Origin: Kribbella catacumbae DSM 19601
GTDB lineage: Bacteria; Actinomycetota; Actinomycetes; Propionibacteriales; Kribbellaceae
Length of the DNA: 64,000 nt
NCBI RefSeq assembly: GCF_000372465.1
Contig: NZ_AQUZ01000038.1
Location: forward strand, 1 to 64,000
Direction: 5' to 3'
Part shown: positions 26,121-34,414 of the stretch, one piece after another
Layout: each line of letters begins with the position of its first letter
Numbering within the stretch: the stretch's first letter is position 1
Notes under the pieces: model-generated
What the model was told of the DNA's origin: nothing
Databases searched by the model: none
What the model saw: the letters and a program-made list of their open reading frames with translations, nothing else
Program-made: the position numbers and the translations under genes

Positions 26121-28055
26121 TCAGCGGTAGCGACGGGACTGGTTGGGAGCTTTCGATTCGCCGGGTTGCCAGCCGGCGATCCAGGGGCCGGTGCCTTCGG
26201 ACTGGTCGAGTACGCCGGCTTCGAGCCAGTCGTACCTTCCGTCCAGCAGCTGATCCGCAATTCGGCGATCGCTGTCGTCGGTGTTCGACCACAGCTGGTC
26301 GAACAGGCGGTCCACCCGCAACCGTGCCTGCTCGCAGAACACCCCAGCCAGCTCGTACGCCGAATCGCCTTGCGCCGGATCGTCGGTCCGCAGCATCTCG
26401 GCCCGTGAACAGCAGGCCGCCATCACGAACAGCTCCGCGCCGATATCCACGATCCGGGCCAGGAATCCCTGCCGGTACTCGAGTTTGGCCTGCCAGCGGC
26501 TCATCCCGTAGAACGTCTGCCGGGCGAGCCGCCGCGACGCGCGTTCGACGTACCGCAGATGATTGGCGAGCGGTCCGAACTCGGAGTACGACGTCGGCAC
26601 GGTTCCCTTGCCGACGGCAAGTTGTGGCAGCCATTTCGCGTAGAACCCGCCGGCCTTCACGGCCGCTCTGGCCTTGGCCCGCAGGTCCGCGTCGACCGAG
26701 GCGAGGTCGCCGGCCGCGGCCAGGTGCGCGTCGACCGCCTCCCGGGCGATCAGCAGATGCATGATCTCGGTCGAGCCCTCGAAGATCCGGTTGATCCGCA
26801 GGTCCCGCAGGATCTGCTCCGCCGGTACGGCGCGTTCGCCGCGAGCCGCGAGCGAGTCGGCGGTCTCGTACCCTCGTCCGCCGCGGATCTGGACCAGCTC
26901 GTCAGCAACCTTCCAGGCCATCTCGCTGGACCACAGCTTGGCCAACGCGGCCTCGATCCGGATGTCCTTGCTCCCCGCATCGGCCAACTGGGCCGACAGT
27001 TCGAGCACCGCCTCGAGGGCGAAGGTGGTCGCCGCCATGAACGAGAGCTTCTCGGCCACGGCACCGTGCTTGCCGACCGGACGACCCCACTGGACGCGTT
27101 CGGCCGACCATTCGCGGGCGATCTTGAGGCACCACTTGCCCGCCGCCGCGCACAGGGCAGGGATGGACAGTCGCCCGGTGTTCAACGTCGTCAGCGCGAT
27201 CCGCAGGCCGTCGCCCTCCCGGCCCAAGCGGTTCGCGGCCGGCACCCGGACCTGATGGAACCGGGTCACGCCGTTCTCGATCCCTCGCAAGCCCATGAAC
27301 GCGTTCCGGTTCTCCACCGTGATCCCTGGCGAGTCGGCCTCGACCACGAACGCGGTGATGCCGCCGCGTTCGCCATCGCGCTTGGGTACCCGCGCCATCA
27401 CCACGACGAGTTCGGCGATCACGCCGTTCGTGGTCCACAGCTTCACGCCGTCCAGCAAGTACGCCTCGCCGTCTTCGGTCGGGGTCGCCGTCGACGCCAT
27501 CCGCGCCGGGTCGGAGCCGACATCGGGCTCGGTGAGCAGGAACGCCGTCACCGCCCCAGCCGCACACCGCGGCAAGAACTGTTGCTTCTGCTCATCGGTG
27601 CCGAACTGCTTCACCGGCTCCGGTACGCCGATCGACTGGTGCGCGGACACCAGTGCACCGAGGGTCGGGTGCACCGAACCGATCAGCATCAGCGCGCGTC
27701 CGTAGTACGCCATCGACAGCCCGAGACCGCCGTACTCGAGCGGGATCTTCAGGCCGAACACGCCCAGCTCCGCGAATCCACGCAGGTACTCGTCGGGGAC
27801 ACGGGCCTCGCGTTCGATCAGGAGTCCGTCGAGCGTTGCGCAGTACTCCGCCAGCCGGCCGAGGAACTCCTCCCCGCGGACGGCGTCATCGACCGCGGCT
27901 CGCGGATGCGGATGGATCAGCGACAGCTGGAAATCGCCCAGATACAGCTGTTTGGCGAAACTCGGCCGCTCCCACACCGTCTCCCGCGCCGCCTCGGCGG
28001 TCTCCCGGGCTTCCCGCTCATCGACATCCCGTACTACCTGCTCGTCGGTGGTCAC
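26121..28055 (-). CDS. Acyl-CoA dehydrogenase, long two-part type
   Basis: This gene codes for 644 residues, longer than the usual 380-400, like very-long-chain and ACAD9-type enzymes. The dehydrogenase core covers about residues 85-445: GLKIPLEYGGLGLSMAYYGR, FLLTEPDVGSDPARM (flavin and substrate loop), LWTTNGVIAELVVVMARV, NAFMGLRGIENGVTRFHQV, and the region DELVQIRGGRGYETADSLAA with QILRDLRINRIFEGSTEIMH, where the active-site Glu is expected. The last 190 residues form a second helical domain. It should oxidise acyl-CoA to enoyl-CoA in fatty-acid breakdown, passing electrons to ETF. It stands alone, with no adjacent beta-oxidation genes. Confidence 0.92.
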   Translation of the reverse strand: MTTDEQVVRDVDEREARETAEAARETVWERPSFAKQLYLGDFQLSLIHPHPRAAVDDAVRGEEFLGRLAEYCATLDGLLIEREARVPDEYLRGFAELGVFGLKIPLEYGGLGLSMAYYGRALMLIGSVHPTLGALVSAHQSIGVPEPVKQFGTDEQKQQFLPRCAAGAVTAFLLTEPDVGSDPARMASTATPTEDGEAYLLDGVKLWTTNGVIAELVVVMARVPKRDGERGGITAFVVEADSPGITVENRNAFMGLRGIENGVTRFHQVRVPAANRLGREGDGLRIALTTLNTGRLSIPALCAAAGKWCLKIAREWSAERVQWGRPVGKHGAVAEKLSFMAATTFALEAVLELSAQLADAGSKDIRIEAALAKLWSSEMAWKVADELVQIRGGRGYETADSLAARGERAVPAEQILRDLRINRIFEGSTEIMHLLIAREAVDAHLAAAGDLASVDADLRAKARAAVKAGGFYAKWLPQLAVGKGTVPTSYSEFGPLANHLRYVERASRRLARQTFYGMSRWQAKLEYRQGFLARIVDIGAELFVMAACCSRAEMLRTDDPAQGDSAYELAGVFCEQARLRVDRLFDQLWSNTDDSDRRIADQLLDGRYDWLEAGVLDQSEGTGPWIAGWQPGESKAPNQSRRYR

Positions 28056-28160
28056 GCCGTACCCCTTCCTGGTCGGCTTTGCTACTCACCAGTCTTACTC
28101 CTAAGTAGTGCGTTTACCACTGGGGAACTGGTACAGGTCAGCTCAGCTCTGGAGGCGATG

Positions 28161-28415
28161 ATGAGTTTCGACCGACCGGGCCTGAACAAGCCCGCTGCTG
28201 CCACTGACACCGACCTCAACGAGGCGCTGGAGAAGGGCGAGCTCGACGAGAGCGGCCTGAACGTCGACAACCTCGAGCACGACGACGGCCAGCGGGCACC
28301 GGGTCCGGTGGACGACGACCAGCGCGGGCCGGTGGACGACGAGGAACGGCGCCCGCCGCGAGACCAAGACGTCAGCTACGGCGAGAAGGGCACCCCGGTC
28401 GAACCCCCCGACTGA
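28161..28415 (+). CDS. Small acidic disordered protein
   Basis: This gene codes for 84 residues. The ATG at 28161 has GGAGG five bases upstream; an ATG at 28158 is in frame but too close. The sequence is low in hydrophobic residues and rich in Asp, Glu, Pro and Arg (DLNEALEKGELDESGLNVDN; GPVDDDQRGPVDDEERRPPR), so it is probably intrinsically disordered. The short repeat GPVDDDQRGPVDDEER is visible. I do not recognise a family. Comparable small acidic proteins occur next to stress genes in actinobacteria. The antisense frame is a long open frame by composition only. Confidence 0.6.
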   Translation: MSFDRPGLNKPAAATDTDLNEALEKGELDESGLNVDNLEHDDGQRAPGPVDDDQRGPVDDEERRPPRDQDVSYGEKGTPVEPPD

Positions 28416-28496
28416 TTCTCCTCAGCCTGCTGACGCTGTGCCCGTGCGGTTCCGGATCCGGAAGGTGCCGGGGGTAAGCCGCGTCTGACGTCGTTT

Positions 28497-28720
28497 ATGA
28501 TCGGCCGTCTCACCGGTCCAGACCCCGCCTGGTCCGGCAGCCGGTACGTCGATCGCCGACGGATCGCGATGGTCGGTCATTCACTCGGCGGCGCGAGCAC
28601 GATCGCCGCGATGCGGGCCGACCAGCGCATCCGCGCCGGAATCACCATGGACGGCCAGATCCACGTCCAGCCCGGGGGCCTCGACCGGCCGTTCCTCCTG
28701 CTCGGCGCCCCCAGCGGCTC
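28497..28720 (+). pseudogene. Alpha/beta-hydrolase fragment (lipase/PAF-acetylhydrolase-like)
   Basis: The plus frame carries RRRIAMVGHSLGGASTIAAM, with the nucleophile elbow GHSLGG, then RAGITMDGQIHVQPGGLDRP and FLLLGAPSGS. These match the core of actinobacterial PAF-acetylhydrolase-like secreted hydrolases. The N-terminal half is missing, and the frame runs into antisense of the ABC ATPase gene (stop at 28719-28721), so the catalytic Asp and His are absent. It looks like a fragment left by a deletion whose right edge lies at the end of the ATPase gene. Confidence 0.62.
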
Positions 28721-30038
28721 AGCGTTTGACGCGGTCGACGCGGTGGCCGTGGGGGTCGAAGATGTGAATGCGGGAGACGTCCAGTGCAAGGCGGATCCGG
28801 TCGCCGGCGCTCAAGCCGCCGGTGTTGTCGATCTCGAGGACCAGGTCGGATCGCCGATGGGTCGGCGACGTGATGAGCTCCGGCGGGGCTGGGGTCGCCT
28901 TGCGGATCAGGGATCGGGTCTTGGCTCCGAAGGCTGACACGCGACCGGCCGTCCGATGGGCCCGGGATCCGGCGCTGTGCGACGTCGGCCGGCCCTCGGA
29001 ATTGGCCCTGCTCCGCTTGCGCTTCGACAGTCCGATGAGATCGGGACTCAGCAACTCGACGCCACTGTCGACGAACGCGATCCATTGGTGACCGTGGAAT
29101 TCGAGGGCCCGGAGTGTCCCGGTGAGCTGGTTCGTGGCGTCGGTGTCCGTGGTCAGTGCGAAGGCGTCCGAGCGTGCTCCGACGACGACCTGCTCCCCGT
29201 CGTGGTGGCTCAGGATCATCGATCTGCGGTCAGTCGGTGGCAAGGCGATCGACTGCGTTCCGAAGGCCAGAGTGACTCTGTGCCTGGCCGTGACCTGGAC
29301 GGTTGCGCCGATCAGGTTGATCCTCGGCGTACCGAGAAAGCCTGCCGTGAAGGCGGTGGCGGGATCGTCGTACACCTGCGCCGGGGTGCCGACGTCCTCG
29401 ATCTTGCCGTCGCGCATGATCGCGATCCGGTCGGCCAGCGTGAGTGCTTCGACCTGGTCGTGGGTGACGTAGACGGTCGTCACCTTCATGTCCCGGGTCA
29501 TCGAGCCGATCTCCTGGCGCAGTTCGGTCCGCATCGTGGCGTCGAGGTTCGACAACGGTTCGTCCATCAGGAACACCTGGGGCTGCCTGATGATGGCCCG
29601 GCCGATCGCGACGCGCTGGCGCTGGCCGCCCGACAGCGTCCACGGCAGCCGGTCGAGCGCCCCGTCGATGCCCAGGATCTGGGCCAGCCCGGCGGCCTTG
29701 GCACTGGCCTCCACCGGGTCCTCCCCCGCCATCCGCAGCGGGAAGATGATGTTCTCGCGAGCCGTCCGGTTCGGGTACAGCGCGCCGTTCTGGAAGACCA
29801 TTGCGACGCCACGATCCTTCGGAGTCATGGGCGTGGCCTCAGTACGGCCGAACCACACCTGGCCGTCGGTGACCTCCTCCAGACCCGCGATCATCCGCAG
29901 CACGGTGGTCTTGCCACACCCTGACGGCCCCAGCAGCACCATGAACTCGCCGTCCGCGACCTCCAAGGACAGCTCGTCGACGGCCAGGTGGCCACCGGCG
30001 TACACCTTGGACACGGAGTCCAACCTGATTCCTGTCAC
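28719..30038 (-). CDS. Sugar ABC transporter ATPase (MsiK/UgpC-type)
   Basis: This gene codes for 439 residues. All ATPase motifs are present: Walker A GPSGCGKTT, Q-loop VFQNGALYP, signature LSGGQRQRVAIGRA, Walker B VFLMDEPLSNLD and switch His in YVTHDQVEAL. The C-terminal regulatory domain (about residues 240-439) has TOBE-type strands, but between GVELLSPDLIGLSKRKR and DLVLEIDNTGG is a basic, Ser/Arg-rich stretch of about 60 residues not usual in the family. It is alone, divergent from a TetR gene, with no permease or binding protein nearby. It may energise several sugar importers, as MsiK does in Streptomyces (established there, inferred here), including those at 6778-10274 and 63392. Confidence 0.9.
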   Translation of the reverse strand: MTGIRLDSVSKVYAGGHLAVDELSLEVADGEFMVLLGPSGCGKTTVLRMIAGLEEVTDGQVWFGRTEATPMTPKDRGVAMVFQNGALYPNRTARENIIFPLRMAGEDPVEASAKAAGLAQILGIDGALDRLPWTLSGGQRQRVAIGRAIIRQPQVFLMDEPLSNLDATMRTELRQEIGSMTRDMKVTTVYVTHDQVEALTLADRIAIMRDGKIEDVGTPAQVYDDPATAFTAGFLGTPRINLIGATVQVTARHRVTLAFGTQSIALPPTDRRSMILSHHDGEQVVVGARSDAFALTTDTDATNQLTGTLRALEFHGHQWIAFVDSGVELLSPDLIGLSKRKRSRANSEGRPTSHSAGSRAHRTAGRVSAFGAKTRSLIRKATPAPPELITSPTHRRSDLVLEIDNTGGLSAGDRIRLALDVSRIHIFDPHGHRVDRVKR

Positions 30039-30092
30039 TACCCCTCCCGCTCGCCCAGGGCTGAGTAGACAGTGTCCGCCAGTAGCTGTCCA

Positions 30093-30154
30093 GTGTCCAC
30101 CAGGTGGACACCTGATATGCCAACGTAACTATACCGACCGTCTGGTACAGTTAC
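30093..30154. promoter_or_regulatory. Two palindromes in the ABC ATPase-TetR intergenic region
   Basis: GTGTCCACC-A-GGTGGACAC (30093-30111) is a perfect 19-bp palindrome. GTAACTATACC (30125-30135) and GGTACAGTTAC (30144-30154) form a second inverted repeat with one mismatch and an 8-base spacer; its core ACCGACCGTCTGGT is like many TetR-family sites and ends three bases before the TetR start codon. The second is the likely TetR autoregulatory site; the first may control the divergent ATPase gene. Confidence 0.6.
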
Positions 30155-30157
30155 GAA

Positions 30158-30769
30158 ATGAGGCCGAGTTCGAAGACAGCGATTCTCGATGCGGCGTTCC
30201 GGTTGGCGGGGCGTGACGACGGGGCGGTGGAGATCACCTTCGAGGCGACCGCACGCGAAGCCGGCGTCACCAAGGGCGGGGTGCTGTATCACTTCCCCAC
30301 CCGGCAGCATCTGGTGCTCGCCGTGGTCGAGTACGTCGCTCTCCGCCTGGAGGAGACGATGCTCGCCGGCCTGGGCAAGCCGTTCGAGCAGGCCACCCCC
30401 GCGGAGCGGGTTCGTGCGTACGTCGGCGCCGTCGAGGCCGGCCGGCTGACCCGTGCCGACCTGGCCGTCTACGCCGAGAGCCTCGCGAACCCGGCGCTCT
30501 GCGTCCCGTGGGAGAAGGTCCTCGGCCCTTGGCTCAGCCTCGAAGACGTCACGGACCCTGTTGAGCGTGCCCGGCTGCGCACTGCCCACCTGGCCGCCGA
30601 CGGCCTCTGGATCGCCGACGCCACCGGCGTTTTCTCACCGGTGGCCGACCGCGCCGCGACCATCGGCCAGCTGCTCGCACTCACCGAAGTACCGCAAGAC
30701 TGGTCGAGCTCGGCGCCGCCCACTGAACCGGGTTTTGAACGGGCCGGATCGTGGCACCTGGAGACATGA
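30158..30769 (+). CDS. TetR-family transcriptional regulator
   Basis: This gene codes for 203 residues. The helix-turn-helix spans about residues 6-48 (KTAILDAAFRLAGRDDGAVE, then ITFEATAREAGVTKGGVLYH and FPTRQHLVLAVVEYV). The GVLYHFPTR turn is typical of the group with a C-terminal domain ending in LRTAHLAADGLWIADATGVF. It probably represses itself and the divergent ABC ATPase gene through the palindromes at 30093-30154. The ligand is unknown. Its TGA overlaps the ATG of the small membrane gene (30766), so those two are cotranslated. Confidence 0.9.
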   Translation: MRPSSKTAILDAAFRLAGRDDGAVEITFEATAREAGVTKGGVLYHFPTRQHLVLAVVEYVALRLEETMLAGLGKPFEQATPAERVRAYVGAVEAGRLTRADLAVYAESLANPALCVPWEKVLGPWLSLEDVTDPVERARLRTAHLAADGLWIADATGVFSPVADRAATIGQLLALTEVPQDWSSSAPPTEPGFERAGSWHLET

Positions 30770-30987
30770 CGTACTCCGACGCGACGCCACCACCACCCCA
30801 CAGCGCGTTGACCCTGCGTCTCGTCCTCGCGACCTTCGGGCTGATCGTCTGTGGCGGTGCCGCGATCGTCTTCGCGCTCCTCGACCTGCCGCCCGTCCTC
30901 ATCGCGCTCGCCGCTCTGCCGGCCGTTGTCGCCGCGGTCGACATCACCATCATCATCCGCCGAAAACTCCACGGCGAACCAGGCTGA
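30766..30987 (+). CDS. Small two-helix membrane protein, DUF6343-like
   Basis: This gene codes for 73 residues. I chose the ATG at 30766, which overlaps the TetR stop (ATGA). After a Pro-rich start (TPPPPHSALTLRL) there are two membrane helices (LVLATFGLIVCGGAAIVFAL and VLIALAALPAVVAAVDITII) and a basic C-terminal tail (IRRKLHGEPG). This matches the layout of small DUF6343 proteins (from memory). Coupling to a TetR gene suggests it is part of the TetR response, but the role is unknown. Confidence 0.7.
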   Translation: MTYSDATPPPPHSALTLRLVLATFGLIVCGGAAIVFALLDLPPVLIALAALPAVVAAVDITIIIRRKLHGEPG

Positions 30988-30995
30988 ACGACAGC

Positions 30996-31580
30996 TCAAT
31001 CATGGGCGGGTGGCTCGGTCAGGAAGCGTGCTGGATCGCCTGCCGCACTGGCGTTTGAGGCCAGCCAGGCTTGGAGGCCGGCCGGATCCCTTCGTTCGAG
31101 TTCGTCCAGGCAACGCGCCCGCTGCTGGACGATCTCCAGCCTGCGTGGAAGGGCCGACTCGGCCCGCAACTCGTCATAGCTGCGTTGCCACTGCCGGCAC
31201 AGCATCACCGTCGACTGCTCGCGAAGCTCATCATGCTTCTCAGCCTTCGCGAAGAACCGGCGTACGACGATCGGCGACCCCGCGGCCGCGAGGACTCCGA
31301 TCAGCAACGCACTCGGCCCGATCAGCGCAAGCAGTCCCGCACCAGCGACGCTGGTCGCCCCGGCTATCAAGGCCAGGGTCACCACCCGCCACAACCGATC
31401 CCGCGCCCGAACGTCGGTTCCACTTTGCAAAGTCACCAAAGCGAACATCAGGCCGACAACCCCCGACAGCACGAACAACGGCACCAGCGCCCCAACAGGC
31501 ACCGCAAGCAGCGCCGCCACCACTCCCAACGCGACCAGCAGCCCGCACACACATCCCCAACCACGGCGATACCACACCAT
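30996..31580 (-). CDS. Membrane protein with soluble C-terminal domain
   Basis: This gene codes for 194 residues with an ATG at 31580; the frame continues upstream, but the added residues are not hydrophobic or conserved-looking. The N-terminal half holds four membrane helices (VCGLLVALGVVAALLAVPVG; LVPLFVLSGVVGLMFALVTL; LALIAGATSVAGAGLLALIG; SALLIGVLAAAGSPIVVRRF). The C-terminal 75 residues are charged and helical (AEKHDELREQSTVMLCRQWQ; RRLEIVQQRARCLDELERRD). I do not recognise the family. It is convergent with the TetR/DUF6343-like pair, with 8 bases between stops. Confidence 0.6.
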   Translation of the reverse strand: MVWYRRGWGCVCGLLVALGVVAALLAVPVGALVPLFVLSGVVGLMFALVTLQSGTDVRARDRLWRVVTLALIAGATSVAGAGLLALIGPSALLIGVLAAAGSPIVVRRFFAKAEKHDELREQSTVMLCRQWQRSYDELRAESALPRRLEIVQQRARCLDELERRDPAGLQAWLASNASAAGDPARFLTEPPAHD

Positions 31581-31741
31581 GCCCACCAGGTACCCACCCC
31601 GAGCGCGGAAAATTCGCCCGACACCTCCTGTTCCATCCGCATCAACCAACTGCAGCCACAAGGTCGCGGCCAACGGCGGACCGCAGTCGGCTGTCGTCTA
31701 CCCGTCGTACAGCGGGGATCTGCTGTCCGACCGCCTAACCG

Positions 31742-32203
31742 TCAATCCAAACAGAACTCATTGCCCTCGGGGTCCGTCATCACGATGAAGCCGAGACTCA
31801 TCGGGGGTTCGGGTTCGTGGCGGCGTCCGCGCTTGGCTCCCAGGGCGACCAGCCGGTCGCACTCGGCCTCCAGGGCAGCCATCCGCTCGTCGCCCTGCAA
31901 CCCGGGAGCCGCCCGGACGTCCAGGTGGACACGGTTCTTGGCGACCTTGTCCTCGGGCACCTGCTGGAAGAACAGCCGCGGGCCGTCGCCGTCCGGGTCC
32001 TCGAGGGCCGACCGCGTGTTGCGCTCCTCCTCCGGTACGCCGACGCGCTCGAGGAAGTCGGCCCACGCGGCCAACGGGTCAGCGCCTTCAGCCAGCTCGA
32101 CGCCGGGCGGACCAGGATGGACGTACCCGAGGACCTCGCGCCAGAAGAGCGACAGCGCCGCCGGGTCATGAGCGTCGAAGGTGATCTGCAGTTCGCGACT
32201 CAT
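31742..32203 (-). CDS. VOC-superfamily (glyoxalase-like) protein
   Basis: This gene codes for 153 residues. The paired beta-alpha-beta-beta-beta units of the VOC fold are visible: LQITFDAHDPAALSLFWREV with LGY at the start, RLFFQQVPEDKVAKNRVHLD in the middle, and SLGFIVMTDPEGNEFCLD at the end. Candidate metal ligands are His in the first and middle strands and Glu in GNEF. The family includes lyases, dioxygenases and resistance proteins, and the substrate cannot be told. It overlaps the DinB gene by four bases (ATGA) and is cotranscribed behind it, under the likely control of the divergent WYL regulator. Confidence 0.85.
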   Translation of the reverse strand: MSRELQITFDAHDPAALSLFWREVLGYVHPGPPGVELAEGADPLAAWADFLERVGVPEEERNTRSALEDPDGDGPRLFFQQVPEDKVAKNRVHLDVRAAPGLQGDERMAALEAECDRLVALGAKRGRRHEPEPPMSLGFIVMTDPEGNEFCLD

Positions 32204-32787
32204 CGCGTTGCTCCGTTCGTAGCAGCCGTCGTGTGCATGTAGAGGTCGCGCAGCAGGCAGACCTCGGACAAGTGATGGATCAACTCACGCTGGATGTGCA
32301 GCACCAGCGCGGCCATCGGCGAGTCGGGGTAGGGCTCCTTCTCGCCGACCGGTGCCCGCAACTCGGCCTCGCTGAGATCGCGTACCCCGGCCAGCCACAC
32401 CTCAAGCTGGGTCTCGAGCTGATCGAGCGCGGCGGCCGCACTCCCGGCGTACTCCCAGGTCTGGTACGACACCTCCGGCGCGCCGAAGTGCCCGGCATTG
32501 CGGGCGGCGAGCACACCCACGATGACGTGACCGAGTCGCCAGGCGATCGTGGTGAACGCTGGGGGCACCGGCTCGGGAATGGCGAAGTCAATCGTGAAGT
32601 CCCCTGTGCCGACCTGCAAGGGCGCCGTCGAAGTGCCGCGCGGGCGTACGCTCCAGGCGTCCGGCACCGGTGACCAGAAGTACTCCTCGTCGGTGAGGTC
32701 CTTGAGCCGGTCTCTGAGCTGATAGTTCCAGTGAAACTCCCACTGCTCGCGCAGGATCTGGTTCCAGCTGAATTCGTCTGCGTTCAT
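32200..32787 (-). CDS. DinB-family protein
   Basis: This gene codes for 195 residues from the ATG at 32787; a GTG three codons upstream is possible. It has the four-helix DinB layout: WNQILREQWEFHWNYQLRDR, FTTIAWRLGHVIVGVLAARN with a potential metal His, LDQLETQLEVWLAGVRDLSE, and ALVLHIQRELIHHLSEVCLL with the C-terminal His pair. Relatives act in bacillithiol- or mycothiol-dependent transfer and detoxification, but many are uncharacterised. It is the first gene of a DinB-VOC pair reading away from the WYL regulator at 32851, across a 21-bp operator. Confidence 0.85.
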   Translation of the reverse strand: MNADEFSWNQILREQWEFHWNYQLRDRLKDLTDEEYFWSPVPDAWSVRPRGTSTAPLQVGTGDFTIDFAIPEPVPPAFTTIAWRLGHVIVGVLAARNAGHFGAPEVSYQTWEYAGSAAAALDQLETQLEVWLAGVRDLSEAELRAPVGEKEPYPDSPMAALVLHIQRELIHHLSEVCLLRDLYMHTTAATNGATR

Positions 32788-32808
32788 GAGATTCACTCTG
32801 GCACCCCA

Positions 32809-32829
32809 AGCGGACAGGATCGGTCCGCT
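32809..32829. promoter_or_regulatory. 21-bp palindrome between DinB and WYL genes
   Basis: AGCGGAC (32809-32815) and GTCCGCT (32823-32829) are perfect reverse complements around AGGATCG. The site is 21 bases from the chosen WYL start and 21 bases from the DinB start, so one bound regulator could control both directions. Confidence 0.65.
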
Positions 32830-32850
32830 ATGTCTGGCAGGGTGGGTGGC

Positions 32851-33819
32851 ATGGATGACGAGCTGGGGACGACGGAGCGGGTGCTCACGTTGCTCGGGTT
32901 GTTGCAGCAGCGACAGGTCTGGACCGGGCCCGAGCTCGCCGAGCGGCTGAGTGTCACGCCGCGCACCGTACGGCGTGACGTCGACCGCCTGCGCACGCTG
33001 GGCTACCAGATTCGTGCCAGTCAGGGTGTCGGCTATCAGCTCGGCCCGGGGCAGGACCTGCCGCCGCTGCTGCTCGACGACGAGGAGGCGATCGCCACCG
33101 CGGTCTCACTGCTCGCCGGCGCGGGTGGCGGTGTCGCGAGCGCCGGCGACGCCGCAGTACGGGCTCTGACCAAGCTCGACCGCGTGCTGCCAACCCGGCT
33201 GCGGCACGAGGTGCGTGCTCTCTCCGGCTCGGTGGAGTCGTTCGGCGGAGGCCGCCCGCCGGTCGACGCCGAGGTGATCATGACGCTGGCCAGGGCCTGC
33301 CGCGATGAGGTCGAGGCCGGCTTCGACTACCCGTCCGGCAGCGAGGTCCGACGGCGGCGGGTCGAGCCCTATCGCCTGGTCGCCTCCGACCGGCGCTGGT
33401 ACCTCCTCGCCTTCGACCTCGATCGCGACGACTGGCGCAGCTTCCGCGTCGACCGGATGACCGAGGTGTCCGCACGGACCTGGCGCTTCCATCCCCGCCC
33501 GGCGCCCGACGCAGCGGCGTACGTGCAGGAAGCCGTGGCAAGTCGGGTCTATGCACACCAGGCGCGCTTCCTCGTGCACGCGTCGGCCGACACGGTGCGC
33601 GCGCAGATCCCGGCGTCGGCAGCCGTCGTACGGCGACGCGGCAGCGACCGCTGCGAGGTGCTCAGCGGCGCCGGCAACCTCGACTTCGTGCTCATGCATG
33701 TGCTCCTGCTGGGCCACGACTTCGAAGTACTCGACCCTCCCGAACTCGAAAGCCGTTGCCGCGCCCTGGCAGCAAAACTCCTCGCGGCCGCCCCGGCGCA
33801 GGACGTCAAGAATTCCTGA
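32851..33819 (+). CDS. WYL-domain transcriptional regulator (YafY-type)
   Basis: This gene codes for 322 residues. The ATG at 32851 is chosen because the helix-turn-helix begins at once; an ATG at 32830 that abuts the operator is an alternative. The N-terminal HTH_11-type domain is TERVLTLLGLLQQRQVWTGP, then ELAERLSVTPRTVRRDVDRL. The WYL domain is VEPYRLVASDRRWYLLAFDL, with DDWRSFRVDRMTEVSARTWR, and a WCX-like C-terminal domain follows. Such regulators sense small ligands or nucleic acids. It is divergent from the DinB-VOC pair and very likely its regulator. The GNAT gene follows 25 bases later. Confidence 0.9.
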   Translation: MDDELGTTERVLTLLGLLQQRQVWTGPELAERLSVTPRTVRRDVDRLRTLGYQIRASQGVGYQLGPGQDLPPLLLDDEEAIATAVSLLAGAGGGVASAGDAAVRALTKLDRVLPTRLRHEVRALSGSVESFGGGRPPVDAEVIMTLARACRDEVEAGFDYPSGSEVRRRRVEPYRLVASDRRWYLLAFDLDRDDWRSFRVDRMTEVSARTWRFHPRPAPDAAAYVQEAVASRVYAHQARFLVHASADTVRAQIPASAAVVRRRGSDRCEVLSGAGNLDFVLMHVLLLGHDFEVLDPPELESRCRALAAKLLAAAPAQDVKNS

Positions 33820-33844
33820 GACTGGTGGACATATCGTGAGTGCC

Positions 33845-34414
33845 ATGAGCATCGAAGTTCGTCCGGCTGAGGTTTTCGAGGATGTCCGTGCCGTCCTCGG
33901 TCCCAAGTCGCCGGACGCCAACGTCTGCTGGTGCCTGAGCTATCGCATCCCCTCCAAGCAGAACAACGAACTGCGCGGACCGGCCCGAGGCGAATACGTC
34001 GCTGAGTTGTGCCGGGCCAAGCCCGCGCCGGGAGTGCTCGCCTATGACGGCAGTACGCCGGTCGGCTGGGCCGCGATCGCGCCACGCTCGGAGACAACCT
34101 TCGCCCGCAATCGCAAGATCCCGCACGTCGACGAGCTGCCGGTCTGGTCGCTGTGGTGTGTTCGCGTCCGCCCCGGGCACCGCAAGCAGGGCATCTCGCA
34201 CGCGCTCATCGCCGGCGCTGTCGAGTTCGCCCGCGCCAACGGAGCCCCGGCGATCGAGGCCTACCCACTCGACAACGGTGATGCCAAGGTCGACCTGACG
34301 ATGGCGTACGCCGGGATCCGGAAGAACTTCGAGCGTGCCGGCTTCACCAAGGTCGCCGACACCACCTCGGTCCTGGCCGGCCACCCCCGAATCCTCATGC
34401 GCCTGTCCATTTAG
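33845..34414 (+). CDS. GNAT-family N-acetyltransferase
   Basis: This gene codes for 189 residues from the ATG at 33845. The layout is that of the GNAT subgroup with a Cys-Trp-Cys near the start (NVCWCLSYRIPSKQNNELRG). A central strand pair is VLAYDGSTPVGWAAIAPRSE, and the acetyl-CoA loop lies in LWCVRVRPGHRKQGISHALI. A cofactor-side helix (VEFARANGAPAIEAYPLDNG) follows. It resembles the 1293 gene in overall plan, including the WC..S motif and an end in a His-Pro-Arg/hydrophobic run. The substrate is unknown. It is in the same direction as the WYL gene and may be cotranscribed. Confidence 0.85.
   Translation: MSIEVRPAEVFEDVRAVLGPKSPDANVCWCLSYRIPSKQNNELRGPARGEYVAELCRAKPAPGVLAYDGSTPVGWAAIAPRSETTFARNRKIPHVDELPVWSLWCVRVRPGHRKQGISHALIAGAVEFARANGAPAIEAYPLDNGDAKVDLTMAYAGIRKNFERAGFTKVADTTSVLAGHPRILMRLSI

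Noticed and set aside
26559..28415. 618-codon open frame on the plus strand across the acyl-CoA dehydrogenase gene
   Set aside because: It is an antisense shadow caused by high GC at third positions; its translation has no domain and the minus-strand gene has full family motifs. Only its last 84 codons are kept, as a separate small gene.
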